Below are positions 56,761 through 64,000 of a DNA stretch of 64,000 bases, piece after piece. This stretch comes from Marisa cornuarietis (taxonomy: Eukaryota; Mollusca; Gastropoda; Architaenioglossa; Ampullariidae): assembly GCA_004794655.1 (NCBI GenBank), contig SMMW01000125.1:1717001-1781000 (forward strand), written 5' to 3'. The stretch's first letter is position 1. Each line of letters begins with the position of its first letter. Both the position numbers and the translations under genes were made by a program. Below the pieces are notes generated by a model that had not been told where the DNA came from, did not search any database, and worked only from the letters and a program-made list of their open reading frames with translations.

Positions 56761-57200
56761 ATGTGATGATGTCACTGTTTATATCCATGTGTCTGTCAGT
56801 GTGTACGCTGTGTCTCTGACATGTGACTTACACAAGAAACTCACTTTGAATGTTAACAGAGAATGTCACGACAACAGCCACCACCGTCACCTCCACCAAC
56901 GGCGACACAACACCACCCTGTCTACAGTGGAGACACGTGCTGGTGTTGTACAGGTCTACAGTTAGTGACAACTCGGGTATGGTGAAGGCGTTTAAAGAAG
57001 CGGGTATCCCAGTGCGGGTGATGGAGGATGATGACATCGAGGACGTGGCCACGGCCCGCAGTGACGTGGTGTGGGTGGCTGATGGAGATCATGTTTATGG
57101 TCTGGAGAGAAAAGTCGTCGTCTGTCTGTATGATGATTATTATTATGCCCGACTTCACTTCATGTCCCGCTGTACGTCACAACTTGTGATTGTCTTCTGA
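42480..57200 (+). CDS. Gene B: KH-like / NERD nuclease-like / SF1 helicase-like protein
   Basis: Exons: 42480-42662 (probable), 43434-43577 (KH-like), 45301-46047, 46519-46724, 55377-55850, 56196-56548 and 56860-57200. The last five join in frame to 706 codons plus TGA, with the same intron phases as gene A. All NERD and ATPase landmarks are kept: GEP, FDVL, CEVKAFG, GPPGTGKT, VIADE, YGLERKVVV and SRCTSQLVIVF. The intron between 46724 and 55377 is 8.65 kb against 1.57 kb in gene A and carries retroelements, an EGF-repeat relic and a nested antisense gene. No start codon is certain: the first exon frame begins with GTG, not ATG. The gene may be active or a recently decaying copy; the lack of stops over 706 codons favours function. 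Confidence 0.7.
42973..43036. repeat. (CA)n microsatellite
   Basis: About 32 CA units preceded by a CT-rich tract. Confidence 0.97.
43434..43577 (+). CDS. Gene B KH-like exon
   Basis: Encodes KKSDADANFEPNHSPVPGMK, then SIIVRGVSSQIARAVDIINQ, the second half of the KH-like module. The donor GAG|GTTTGT is the direct equivalent of AAG|GTTTGC in gene A, and phase 0 out fits the NERD exon. The acceptor (TTCAAG) is weaker than in gene A. Confidence 0.5.
43990..44192 (+). other. Possible exon with (CAGA)n inside
   Basis: A frame ends at a good donor (CACAACAG|GTGAGA at about 44195) after CPEKETRRQTLPSTQWLLYW and DHCQQDMVISRLL. It begins within or before the CAGA repeat and its acceptor is not clear. 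It is either an alternative exon of gene B or a decayed one. Confidence 0.25.
44024..44071. repeat. (CAGA)n microsatellite
   Basis: About 12 units. Confidence 0.97.
44283..44437 (+). pseudogene. Second KH-like exon copy in gene B, ending in a stop
   Basis: Encodes VRKKTGADVEFVPRPSPVPG, then TKVLNIRGVRSQIEAAVSFI, closer to the gene A exon than 43434-43577 is. It lacks the donor used by the other KH-like exons and runs into TGA at 44435-44437. It is either a decayed duplicate or a terminal exon of a short isoform. Confidence 0.55.
44574..44600. repeat. (TA)n microsatellite
   Basis: About 13 TA units. Confidence 0.9.
45040..45070. repeat. (TTA)n microsatellite
   Basis: About ten TTA units in the intron before the NERD exon. 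Confidence 0.95.
45301..46047 (+). CDS. Gene B exon: NERD-like nuclease core
   Basis: Acceptor TTGCCACAG, donor GAG|GTTTCAG; 747 bases, phase 0. Same order as gene A: AQTFWLQWVEAAFPDLDSRA, a variable Ser/Pro linker, LQFGQYLGEP, GDFDVLLIHRQYGLVVCEVK, then MSQLDKAEAMLSHLVSDISP. Putative active-site residues (Glu, Asp, Glu-x-Lys, Gln) are all kept. The region from about residue 43 to 110 has diverged strongly from gene A. Confidence 0.75.
46519..46724 (+). CDS. Gene B exon: Cys-rich linker
   Basis: Acceptor CTTTACAG, donor GTAAAT; 206 bases. It encodes ALCQCLGTRDAADIAGVCLC, then SDQLSDPKTPCDVSSHV and WWQRRVAGAG. About 96% identical to the gene A exon by eye, far closer than the neighbouring NERD exon. 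Confidence 0.8.
46725..47155. other. Start of the long gene B intron, nothing recognised
   Basis: Unique-looking sequence, no coding signal. Confidence 0.4.
47160..47208. repeat. (CA)n microsatellite
   Basis: CA run with a CCCACT interruption. Confidence 0.95.
47420..47815 (+). pseudogene. Relic of a multiple EGF-like (MEGF/scavenger type) protein
   Basis: Plus frames show regular Cys spacing: NCVERCGNCRLVTSPCNRC, then CEEGCTPGY-stop-YQGRYC and NDSCRAGA. Next is HSLCNIDDGRCETGCA, and after a frameshift FCKEACCTGSFGLDCDKTRG with NCSEGITCNVVSRDCPQG. This is the 'C-x-x-G-x-x-G-x-x-C' layout of short EGF-like repeats. Internal stops and frameshift show it is dead. It has no link to gene B beyond position in its intron. 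Confidence 0.6.
47835..47935 (+). repeat. Dispersed retroposon 3'-tail repeat (plus copy)
   Basis: Contains GAATCGCCTCGAGCTTGCCC, then GATAAGGCGCTATACAAGTG and ends in TTATTATTATTATT. Same family as 925-1000 (minus). Confidence 0.6.
48033..48086. repeat. (CA)n microsatellite
   Basis: About 27 CA units, followed by degenerate ACAACACAAC sequence to 48160. Confidence 0.97.
48640..50075 (+). mobile_element. Internally deleted L1-like element (ORF1 domain plus RT fragment)
   Basis: ORF1-like part at 48650-48985: ENLEMHSRRNLKIFGLPEGN, then GADVEGAHRTGKFESYKPRP and MIIQFYRWFDKMRFLRDHET, the RRM and C-terminal domains of L1-type ORF1 proteins. Further on, 49750-50075 carries MAMCDSLKAHIRTKPELTES, FHCPRGLRQGCVARPPLFSI and, after a frame change, LMFAGDLVLFSSTPAGLQNQ, equivalent to the RT motifs B and C. 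Motif C has AGD instead of ADD, so it is catalytically dead. Endonuclease and RT N-terminus are missing. Confidence 0.7.
50385..50402. repeat. (CA)n microsatellite
   Basis: Short CA run. Confidence 0.85.
50532..50585 (+). repeat. 54-bp direct repeat, left copy
   Basis: Identical to 55202-55255 except for one base (GGATACTC against GGAGACTC). The two copies bracket a 4.6-kb block holding the nested DUF4806 gene. Confidence 0.9.
50586..51040. other. 3' flank of the nested DUF4806 gene
   Basis: Includes a GGGCCCA(A/T)-rich inverted-looking segment at 50605-50690. No gene is recognised. Confidence 0.35.
51044..53419 (-). CDS. Nested antisense gene with DUF4806-like domain (start not found)
   Basis: Exons 5' to 3': duplicated 114-base exons at 53165-53052 and 52909-52796 (a third, decayed, near 53400-53306), then 52640-52582, 52411-52254, 51845-51723 and 51084-51044 (stop TGA). 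Phases agree across all junctions only if two one-base losses are assumed in exon 52254-52411. The product has an acidic helix (EEDLRRLEEDLEDGDMKKK) and a DUF4806-type domain (TLVRSMLRRLF, then LQYNFTGAKGKKGYNTLRV), and ends with AAVWKTFPQATEVEMNGVAR and ARDSDSGRHRR. DUF4806 is a common invertebrate domain of unknown function, often near transposons. It lies wholly inside a gene B intron on the other strand. Confidence 0.55.
51723..51845 (-). CDS. DUF4806 gene exon, C-terminal part of domain
   Basis: Acceptor ATTTACAG, donor GTAGGTAG; phase 1 in and out. Encodes AAVWKTFPQATEVEMNGVAR, then KWFICARDSDSGRHRRTE, matching the last helix and basic end of DUF4806 domains. One open frame, no defects. 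Confidence 0.6.
52254..52411 (-). CDS. DUF4806 gene exon, domain core with two homopolymer frameshifts
   Basis: Acceptor TACTTTCCAG, donor GTGAGTTTG. Three frames must be combined to read the domain: IKFFSCIGG, then DSMATLVRSMLRRLF, then LALQYNFTGAKGKKGYNTLR. The first switch is at a run of six G (plus 52384-52389, C on plus) and the second at a run of five T (A on plus, near 52345). Each needs one missing base. Either the gene is a fresh pseudogene or these are assembly errors. Confidence 0.55.
52582..52640 (-). CDS. DUF4806 gene exon, acidic helix
   Basis: Acceptor GAAAACAG, donor GTATGTTT; phase 1 in, 0 out. Encodes EEDLRRLEEDLEDGDMKKKM. Confidence 0.55.
52665..53420 (-). repeat. Tandem segmental repeat, three units of about 245-255 bases, each with one exon
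   Basis: Unit copies start near 52665, 52920 and 53175. Each carries the same exon plus flanking intron (AAATGTTTAAATTTCAT, then TAACTAGTGTATTGTAACTT). Units 1 and 2 are very similar; unit 3 is diverged. The exons are 114 bases, phase 1 at both ends, and encode ASVSPPLSFVSREVCSEEL, then RKAASNAASRESE. The unit 2 exon contains an in-frame TAG (53110-53112), so it would have to be skipped or would truncate the protein. Confidence 0.8.
53430..54210. other. Upstream part of the nested gene, exons not resolved
   Basis: A 23-base segment between a CTAATAG acceptor and GTATAACT donor near 53775-53797 could be a micro-exon. Nothing else is recognised. Confidence 0.25.
54211..54330 (-). promoter_or_regulatory. 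Possible first exon and GC-rich promoter of the nested gene
   Basis: A strong donor GTGGTG|GTAAGTTC (minus, about 54213-54226) lies just inside a locally GC/CpG-rich stretch (CACGCGCGCGCGAG at 54277-54290) in otherwise AT-rich DNA. This fits a non-coding first exon with a CpG-type promoter for the minus-strand gene. No transcript evidence. Confidence 0.35.
54331..55200. other. No gene; degenerate tandem motif at 54700-54800
   Basis: At 54700-54800 the words GTATCACTATAT, GTCTCACTATAT and GTATCACTGTAT recur every 20-30 bases. The rest is unremarkable. Confidence 0.4.
55202..55255 (+). repeat. 54-bp direct repeat, right copy
   Basis: See 50532-50585; one mismatch. Confidence 0.9.
55377..55850 (+). 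CDS. Gene B exon: P-loop ATPase core
   Basis: Acceptor TCCGACTAG, donor GTGAGTA. Encodes AVWCTGECYTAVITLFPEQL, LFVTGPPGTGKTLVLLMTG and GGSLYVIADEVV. Walker A is perfect and DE of the Walker B-like motif is kept. The exon ends three codons earlier than in gene A but in the same phase. The variable stretch is LLHFDLNDGNDVDKAVND. Confidence 0.8.
56196..56548 (+). CDS. Gene B exon: helicase-like motif IV region
   Basis: Acceptor TCTGTGACAG, donor GTAGGTG. Encodes FQTVCDKLLTQVPRLHLWAA, VEYLTRPLRSPPTVVREVE and GPPVRRLYHRGQGHS, then CVTCGREVVSFLHSLRVGV. Phases as in gene A; one codon shorter. Confidence 0.75.
56702..56759. repeat. (CA)n microsatellite
   Basis: About 29 CA units in the last intron of gene B. 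Confidence 0.97.
56860..57200 (+). CDS. Gene B last exon: helicase-like motifs V and VI, stop
   Basis: Acceptor TGTTAACAG, stop TGA at 57198-57200. Encodes HVLVLYRSTVSDNSGMVKAF, AGIPVRVM, SDVVWVADGDHVYGLERKVV and LHFMSRCTSQLVIVF. The motif V-like block is YGLE here against QGLE in A. The 3' UTR starts with TGACGTCATCACCTCATG, which also occurs after the gene A stop. Confidence 0.75.
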
Positions 57201-57239
57201 TGACGACAAACTGATGGTCATCTGACGTCATCACCTCAT

Positions 57240-58165
57240 GTGTGTGTGTGTGAGTGTGCACACTATTCTATGTATTGCTGTGTGTGTGTGAGTGTGTGTA
57301 ACTGTGTGTGTGTGACTGTGTGTGTGACTGTTTGTGAGTGTGCACACTATTCGATGTCTTGCTGTGAGTGTGTGTGTGTGTGTGTGCACTATTCTATGTC
57401 TATGTGCTGTGTGTATGACTGTGTGTGTGTGTGTTTGAGAGTCTGTGTGTGCACACTATTCTATGTCTATGTGCTGTATGTGTGTGTAAGACTGTGTGTG
57501 CACACTATTCTATGTCTATGTGCTGTGTGTTTGTGTGTGTGTGTGTGTCTGTGTGTGCGCACTACTCTATGTATTGCTGTGTGTGACTGTGTATGTGTGT
57601 GTGGCTGTGTGTGTGCAGTATTCTATGTATTGCTGTGTGTGACTGTGTGTGTGTGACTGTGTGTGTGTGTGAGACTGTGTGTGCACACTTTTCTATGTCT
57701 ATGTCCTGTGTGTTTGTGTGTGTGTGTGTGAGAGAGAGAGACTGTGTGTGTGAGTCTGTGTGTGTGAGTGTGTGTGTGTGTGAGTCTGTGTGTGAGTCCA
57801 CTATTCTATGTATTGCTGTGTGTGACTGTGTGTGTGTGTGTGTGTGTGTGGCTGTGTGCACACTATTCTATGTCTATGTGCTGTGTGTTTGTGTGTGTGT
57901 GACTGTGTGTGTGCACTATTCTATGTATTGCTGTGTGTGAGTGTGTGTGTATGTGTGTGTGACTGTGTGTGTGCAGTATTCTATGTATTGCTGTGTGTGA
58001 GTGTGTGTGTATGTGTGTGTGACTGTGTGTGTGCACTATTCTATGTATTGCTGTGTGTGAGTGTGTGTGTATGTGTGTGTGGCTGTGTGTGTGCAGTATT
58101 CTATGTATTGCTCTGTTGTGTGTGACTGTGTGTGCACACTATTCTATGTCTATGTCCTGTGTGTT

Positions 58166-58202
<37 letters not shown>

Positions 58203-58570
58203 CTGTGTGTGTGTGTGTGGCTGTGTGTGTGTGCAGTATTCTATGTATTGCTGTGTGTGACTGTGTGAGACTGTGTGTGTGTGCAGTATTCTATGTATTG
58301 CTGTGTGTGTGTGTGGCTGTGTGTGTGTGTGTGTAGTATTCTATGTATTGCTGTGTGTGTGTGTGTGAGACTGTGTGTGTGCAGTATTCTATGTATTGCT
58401 GTGTGTGTGTGTGCACTATTATATGTATTGCTGTGTGTGACTGTGTGTGTGTGCACACTATTCTATGTCTATGTCCTGTGTGTTTGTGTGTGTGTGTGTG
58501 TGAGAGAGACTGTGTGTGTGTGTGCGTGTGTGTGGCTGTGTGTGCAGTATTCTATGTATTGCTGTGTGTG

Positions 58571-58605
<35 letters not shown>

Positions 58606-58710
58606 CAGTGTGTGTGTGCAGTATTCTATGTATTGCTGTGTGTGTGTGTTACTGTGTGTGTGTGTGCAGTATTCTATGTATTGCTGTATGTGTGTGTGTG
58701 TGTGTGTGTC
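57240..58710. repeat. TG-rich minisatellite directly after gene B
   Basis: Units of about 45-75 bases, each with a TG/TGAC/TGAG tract followed by GCA(C/G)(T/A)(A/C)(T/A)TTCTATGTATTGCTG or TTCTATGTCTATGT. Three successive units of exactly 60 bases lie at 57911-58090. The long Cys/Val frames here are repeat translations. It begins about 40 bases after the stop codon, so it lies in the 3' UTR or at the cleavage region. Confidence 0.95.
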
Positions 58711-59995
58711 CTATGGCCACCTTTGAATGTTGTTTGTGTTGAGATTATTGTACTTGTATTACAAACTGTGTGATCACGTGACATGAAATATTTGATCATG
58801 ATGACTATTACTCCTCAGTCAACGTGTTTGACTGTTGATGTGTTGTCATGTGCAGTGTCAGTGAGTAGACATTATTATACACAAACTCACTGTGTGCACT
58901 GACAGGACATCATGTCACATGTTGCTCACTCAGTCTGTGCTTGAACATCCCATCATGATGAGCTGAGTTTGGTCTGTGTCAACCCAGGTGTCAGACTTTA
59001 TTCTGACAACACAAGTCACAGTGGAAGTTGTTGTTGTCAATCTACCACAAACAGTTGTCAACATCGTCTTGAGAATGAATACAACTATGATATGCTGACA
59101 TCAGCACTCTGCGTGTTGGATGATTGTCAAGACAAACACTACCACCTACACACCCTCTCTCTCTCTCTCTCTCGCCTACATTATCATGAATGCTACATGC
59201 ATGCATTCCATACACAGAAAGAACAGAAGGACAAGTGCAAAACACGTGTTTGAAATCATCTTCCATTGCATGTTGTGATTTATAGGAAAACAACTCACCA
59301 CTAGAAATATCTGGCAACCATTGTGTCCCGTGGTAAGCCATGAGACTGCACATCACCTTCTTCATCATCTTCATCATCCAACTCATGATATGGAAGAAGC
59401 TTGCAGCATAAACTCTCAGTGCTACCATCAAGTACATGACAGGTGACAAGCTAAATCATGTGGCGGCAGTCAGTGTTGTTGTCTCTTGTATCAAGTCAAA
59501 CAGACAATTAACCTATCGACTCCCCGGAATCGAACTCGAACATTCAGCTCAGTGTCGTTACAAAGTTGTAAGTCACTGGTGTCAAGGTAGCTTCCCACAA
59601 ACATTCCTATAGCCAGACTGGTGTCCGGCCTGATAGGGTTTGTTGAAAACTACAGAAGTATATAGACTATAGGTCTTAGTACACATTATCTCTTAATAAC
59701 TGATGTCAACTATTCTGTCAACAGAGCATAACAACAAGCTATCCCTTCAAACTGTAACCTGAGTTGTCTTTGCCTGTCTGGTCCCCTTTTATGTTTGACA
59801 GAGTCAGGGAGGCTGCCACATACTAGAAATCTTCAACAGAGTCGCCCTGGTCAGGTCGGCATGTCACGTGTCACTGGTCAACATTCATAGCCGCCCGCCT
59901 TGACCACCCTGTCAGGCCATTATCAGCTGCGGTGGTCACTTAACCGACGTGTGATTATCGTGTGTTTTCCCTGCAGGTTATGTTGACGTGGGCGG
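58711..59995. other. No recognisable gene
   Basis: A (CT) run lies at 59155-59173. Short frames near 58969-59253 (+) and 59042-59449 (-) are not supported by splice sites or recognisable motifs. Confidence 0.4.
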
Positions 59996-59996
59996 C

Positions 59997-60147
59997 TAGT
60001 GTTGAGTAACTAGTGTTGAATAACTAGCGTCGAGTAACTTGTGTTGAGTAACTAGTGTCGAGTAACTAGTGTTGGTAACTAGTGTCGAGTAACTAGTGTT
60101 GAGTTGAGTAACTAGTGTCGAGTAACTAGTGTTGAGTAACTAGTGCC
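59997..60147. repeat. 14-bp minisatellite (GAGTAACTAGTGTC/T)
   Basis: About ten units of GAGTAACTAGTGTT or GAGTAACTAGTGTC, with one AATAACTAGCGTC variant and two length variants. Confidence 0.95.
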
Positions 60148-62368
60148 CGCGTGCCCGTCCCCGGGGCCAGTATTCACGTTGTGACTGAGGGACCAGGGAT
60201 ACTGTCACATCCTTCACCTAGACATTTACTTACAGACCGTCGGTTGATGAACCACCAAGTCTGTTCAAGTCCCTGAAGCTTGACCTCGTCATCTGCAGTA
60301 TCATCGTCATCGAGACTGTTGGTGTCTGTGAAGGTGTCGACACTGTCGCAGACAGTCAGACTTGACTTCTCCTAGAATGACAGTGAAGGCTGAATCTGCC
60401 AGAATAATTCACATGACAAGTCATGTTGCCACTCCTCATACTGATTGTGTCCATGATTGTGACATGACAGTGTCAGTGCATTCTTGTAGAAACGTTTTGT
60501 CTTAAAGTTGATTCAACGACCCCGTTGATATTATTGACATATCACATGATATTTACACTGGTGCACTGTACAATCTTCTATCATCAAATACCAGAAAACA
60601 CAGAAAGAATTGCAAATATGTCACGTGATGACAGGTTGTGTAGTCTGTTGATGGTCAAGAACAAGATAAGAATGTCATGATATATTACAATGATAACACG
60701 TGACCTGTAGTAGACATAACGATATTCCTCGGTATTTCACTAGAAGCACAATTATCGTGAACTGTTAACACAAACAATAAGAAGTTAGTGACAAAGCTGA
60801 CACATTGTTATGTATGTTGTAGTCAAAACATTTTGATGAAATATTTCATTTAACCTCTCAGGGTTTATTAAATCAATTTTGTTGTTGTTTTGTTGTCTTC
60901 TTTCTCTCTCTCTCTTTCTCTCCGGGGTGTAGGGTACATGTTTTTTTTATATTTGCTTATCTCTCACTCTTTTTATCTTATCTATGCATCTATTGTACTT
61001 CTTTTTTCTTTCTCTTTGTTTTCCTTGTCTTTCTCTCTCTCTCCCTCTCTCAGTCTCTTCCTACTTTCTCTCTGTGACAGTTGAGGAAAACGTGAAGGTA
61101 GTGAAAATAACGACTGCAATAGTCCTTGACATGTACAAGAGAAAAACACTGTATAATAATATAGTCTACCACATAAAATATAGTACACGGTATAAACATT
61201 AAATTATAAACACAGTCAAATGAGGATAAGTTACACCAAGCATAACCCAGTTTGTCCACAGAAGCACAGAAGCGTGAAGCGGTTACACTTGTTGATACAT
61301 TGTCACACTTCACATTAAGGGGAAATAAGCACTGAATGGTAAGTGTCTGATAAAACCTAGAGTTGTCGTCCTTATTTCACTTCAATGTTTTCTGTTAAAC
61401 CTGCCTGACCTCACCTTGAACTGACTGAGCCTTGACCTGTTGAACCTCAGCAAAAGTATTAGTCAACAAAATGTTGAAAGGGTTGGGCTGTCTTCTAGCC
61501 TCTTATTCAGCCAGAGTTTTGTGAGCTGTACTTATTAGTGTCAAGTGTTAAGGGACACATCTCCTCCATGTCAGTCCTACTGCACCCACCCAGCAACCGC
61601 TGTCAGTACGGCATTGTGTTTGCATCATTTTGTTTCTTGTTGTCCAGTCAGTTGCAGTCTTAGAGATCGGTATCCATGACGACTGTCTGCTATTCTGTAG
61701 TATTTAGTATTTTCTGTCTTTAGACACTGACAACGCTTTTTGCTGACAGTAACCATGGTTACCAAGGTGAAGAACGTGTTTATTTATTGAATACTTAGAG
61801 ATGAGTTGTCGAGTGTTTGTCACAACGTTGAAGAGTTTTAGACGATGATGTAGACGAACGATGATGAACCTGCTGGATAATTCAGTGATTGTCACGTGTT
61901 TCCTCCTGTGGCCGGCTGGTCAAGTAACTCATGTTCATCTGTCAACTCACCAAGCAAGGACACGGATGTACAAGCGCCGACAATGTTGTCAGTTGTGACA
62001 AGAGCTCCACCTGCCGACTTTGCCAAGGAGTCAGAGCTGCAGCTGAGATCCTTTAGGCTTTGTCCACACAATTGTCTACAACTTCCACCAAGGAAATATT
62101 CCTGTTAGGAACCGACAGTCGTGGGGGAGGTCCAGAGATTTTGTTCCTAAATAATAAACAAAATTTTACTTTATTCAACATCTTCTCCTTCTCTCCTCGC
62201 ATATTGTGTATTGCACAACTCGCAGACATTTTGTTACATTTGCTCAACTGCTCATTGTAGGACTGATGACATGACAACTGTCACCAAATAGTGTCACTGA
62301 CATGTTAAGCTTGTCACACTACACGCCAGTAATCAGGACCACAGCACAAAACTTGAGTAGTAAAGATC

Positions 62369-62404
<36 letters not shown>

Positions 62405-62950
62405 TTACTGTTGTAGTCTCAAGGCTCAGTCAGTGACAACGAGGTGACATCAGACAGTTTGTTTGAAGTGAAAGAAGGATGACAACTTGAAGTTCTGTCA
62501 GACACTTACCATTCAGTCTCTACTTCCTCTGAATTGAAAATCCGACAAAGTATCAAACAGTAATTGTAACGGCTGAACATTTCTGAGCTGTATGTTGACA
62601 ATATGGTTGATACCTGCTGTAGCTCAGTTTATTTTGTTTGTTTGTACATAACTTATGAAGGTGTCTGTATGCTGACTTCAGTAGAAATGTTTGGTTTATG
62701 ATATACTACTCAAAACAATGGAAAGGTCAGATTCTAGTCAGTCGTTGTTTCGCAAACAAAAGAACAAGAACATTGAATCAAAGCATTTCTTTAGTTTTTA
62801 AATAAAACATCGGCAGACAATGTCACTGAAACAAATCATGTTAATAAAAGACTGAGAGCTTGGGCTGACATACCCCTGTTACATGGTGCACTGTGCCGAG
62901 TTGTCAAACTTTCCAAATAAAGGTTTTTGATTTGTATGCATGTGTGTGTG
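60148..62950. other. No recognisable gene; pyrimidine tracts
   Basis: CT/TTC-rich tracts at 60896-60925 and 61000-61075, (GT)n(GA)n at 62370-62405. Open frames are low complexity or unrecognised. Confidence 0.4.
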
Positions 62951-62955
62951 TCGTT

Positions 62956-63008
<53 letters not shown>
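62938..63008. repeat. (GT)n microsatellite
   Basis: More than 25 GT units, then CGTACGTACG. Confidence 0.97.
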
Positions 63009-63011
<3 letters not shown>

Positions 63012-63747
63012 GTACGTACGCTGTGACGGTTGTGTGTGAAGGTGGGTACGCATGCATATGCGTGTGCATGTCTGTAGACCTGTGATGACCATGTCTACAT
63101 ATGCGAGTGTGTTGGTGTACGTGCCAAAGGTTCGTGTACAGCCCCATCCCGCACTGTGTGGCCAAGGCCTTGCCAAGTGGGACAATGGTGGGACAGTTCC
63201 AGACCGGCCATTACTGGCGTGGGAAATGGACAGTCCTGGGAACAGTTCTGCCCTATTCTCACAAAAACAAAGAAACAACTAAGTACACTTCTAGAGTGCT
63301 ACATTTGTTTTATGGGGTTTTATGTCAATAGTCACTGACCTGTGAGACTTCTACAGTCGGACCTTAGAGGCGAACAGACCGTTAGACGAAACGACTTAGT
63401 GACTTAGTCGAACCGAGCGGGAACCGTGATATCATATTCTAAAGAATGTTATTTCACTGCGCGGGTTAGTATCAGAAACATAATGTGGCCACATTCTTGC
63501 CATAAATTCCTTGTCAGATATGTTTGTCTTTTCTGAACAACAAGTCTGTTACTTCAGTCACGTGTGACGCCTGACTACACGACTGACAAACTACTTGACA
63601 CGTGGATAGACACAAGGTCCGCCCTGACTGACACTGAGTTAGTTGATACCTGAGGCCATGTACAGACCCTGACACCCTGCTTACACTTTAAAATGACTGT
63701 GTCAATGTATTGCACGAAAACGATCTAATAATTCGCTACTTATTACA

Positions 63748-63750
<3 letters not shown>
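63009..63750. other. No recognisable gene
   Basis: Overlapping frames at 63052-63338 (+) are not recognised. Confidence 0.4.

Positions 63751-63808
<58 letters not shown>
63749..63808. repeat. (GC)n(AC)n microsatellite
   Basis: A GCGCGCGC start followed by about 26 AC units. Confidence 0.97.
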
Positions 63809-64000
63809 TGTAAAGGTCTTAGTCCATTCCAATAATTAACAACAATCATCATTATTATTATCATCATAGACTGGGGAGTGGAAAATGTCAAATAAAATTA
63901 ACTCACGATAGTACAATCATGTCACGTATACAAGAAATATCAATATCCTTATCAATAATAATAATAATAATAATAATAAGTATACTTATTATCAAGATAA
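63809..64000. repeat. AT-rich end with (AAT)n
   Basis: ATAATAATAATAATAATAATAA at 63956-63979; nothing else recognised. Confidence 0.8.

Noticed and set aside
57240..58726. Overlapping Cys/Val-rich frames of up to 138 codons, and Thr/His frames on the other strand
   Set aside because: They arise from TG/CA minisatellite sequence, which rarely contains stops; the same holds for other CA-repeat frames such as those near 47160, 48040 and 62950.
59510..59590. tRNA-like element on the minus strand with GAGTTCGATTCC (B-box-like)
   Set aside because: No paired acceptor stem or A box can be laid out; probably chance or a very old SINE.

Overview
This is a window of a eukaryotic, animal-type nuclear genome. 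It has split genes with GT-AG introns, many simple repeats and a heavy load of non-LTR retrotransposon debris from at least three lineages (RTE-like, CR1-like, L1/Tx1-like). The repeat mix, a DUF4806 gene and an EGF-repeat relic fit a lophotrochozoan, most likely a gastropod mollusc; the organism is an inference. No rRNA or tRNA gene, CRISPR array or bacterial operon is present.

The main content is a small family of related genes. Copy A lies on the minus strand (14605-22033) and copy B on the plus strand (about 42480-57200). A third copy (C) survives only as a broken last exon at about 31335-31608 (+). In both full copies five consecutive exons join in frame, with identical intron phases, into 725 codons (A) and 706 codons (B). 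They encode a NERD-like nuclease core followed by an SF1 helicase-like ATPase with an intact Walker A motif GPPGTGKT. Exons encoding a divergent KH-like module lie just upstream. I read the product as a KH-NERD-SF1-helicase-like protein; an RNA/DNA surveillance or immune role is inference only.

Layout. 0-13 kb: one orphan exon-like segment, then degraded LINE fragments and a broken, widely dispersed multi-copy protein gene (6.0-9.5 kb) split by a 1.4-kb insertion. 14-22 kb: gene A. 22-31 kb: dispersed repeats, a 2-kb array of a 22-bp AT-rich satellite, and a CR1-like RT relic. 31-42 kb: the copy C relic, a block that recurs upstream of gene B, a nearly complete LINE (35.2-38.0 kb), an RTE-like LINE fragment (39.0-40.1 kb) and a pair of inverted repeats. 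42-57 kb: gene B. Its third intron (counting from the NERD exon as exon 1) is about 9.5 kb longer than it needs to be, since the same intron is 1.7 kb shorter-scale in A; more exactly, the intron between the 206-base exon and the P-loop exon is 8.65 kb in B against 1.57 kb in A. It holds an EGF-repeat relic, an L1-like relic and a nested antisense DUF4806 gene. 57-64 kb: TG-rich minisatellite directly after the gene B stop, then sequence with simple repeats and no recognisable gene.

How the parts relate: A, B and C form a birth-and-death cluster. One exon is about 96% identical between A and B while the NERD exon has diverged clearly more, which suggests exon-level gene conversion or uneven selection. 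The transposons and satellite between the copies are plausible substrates for rearrangement.
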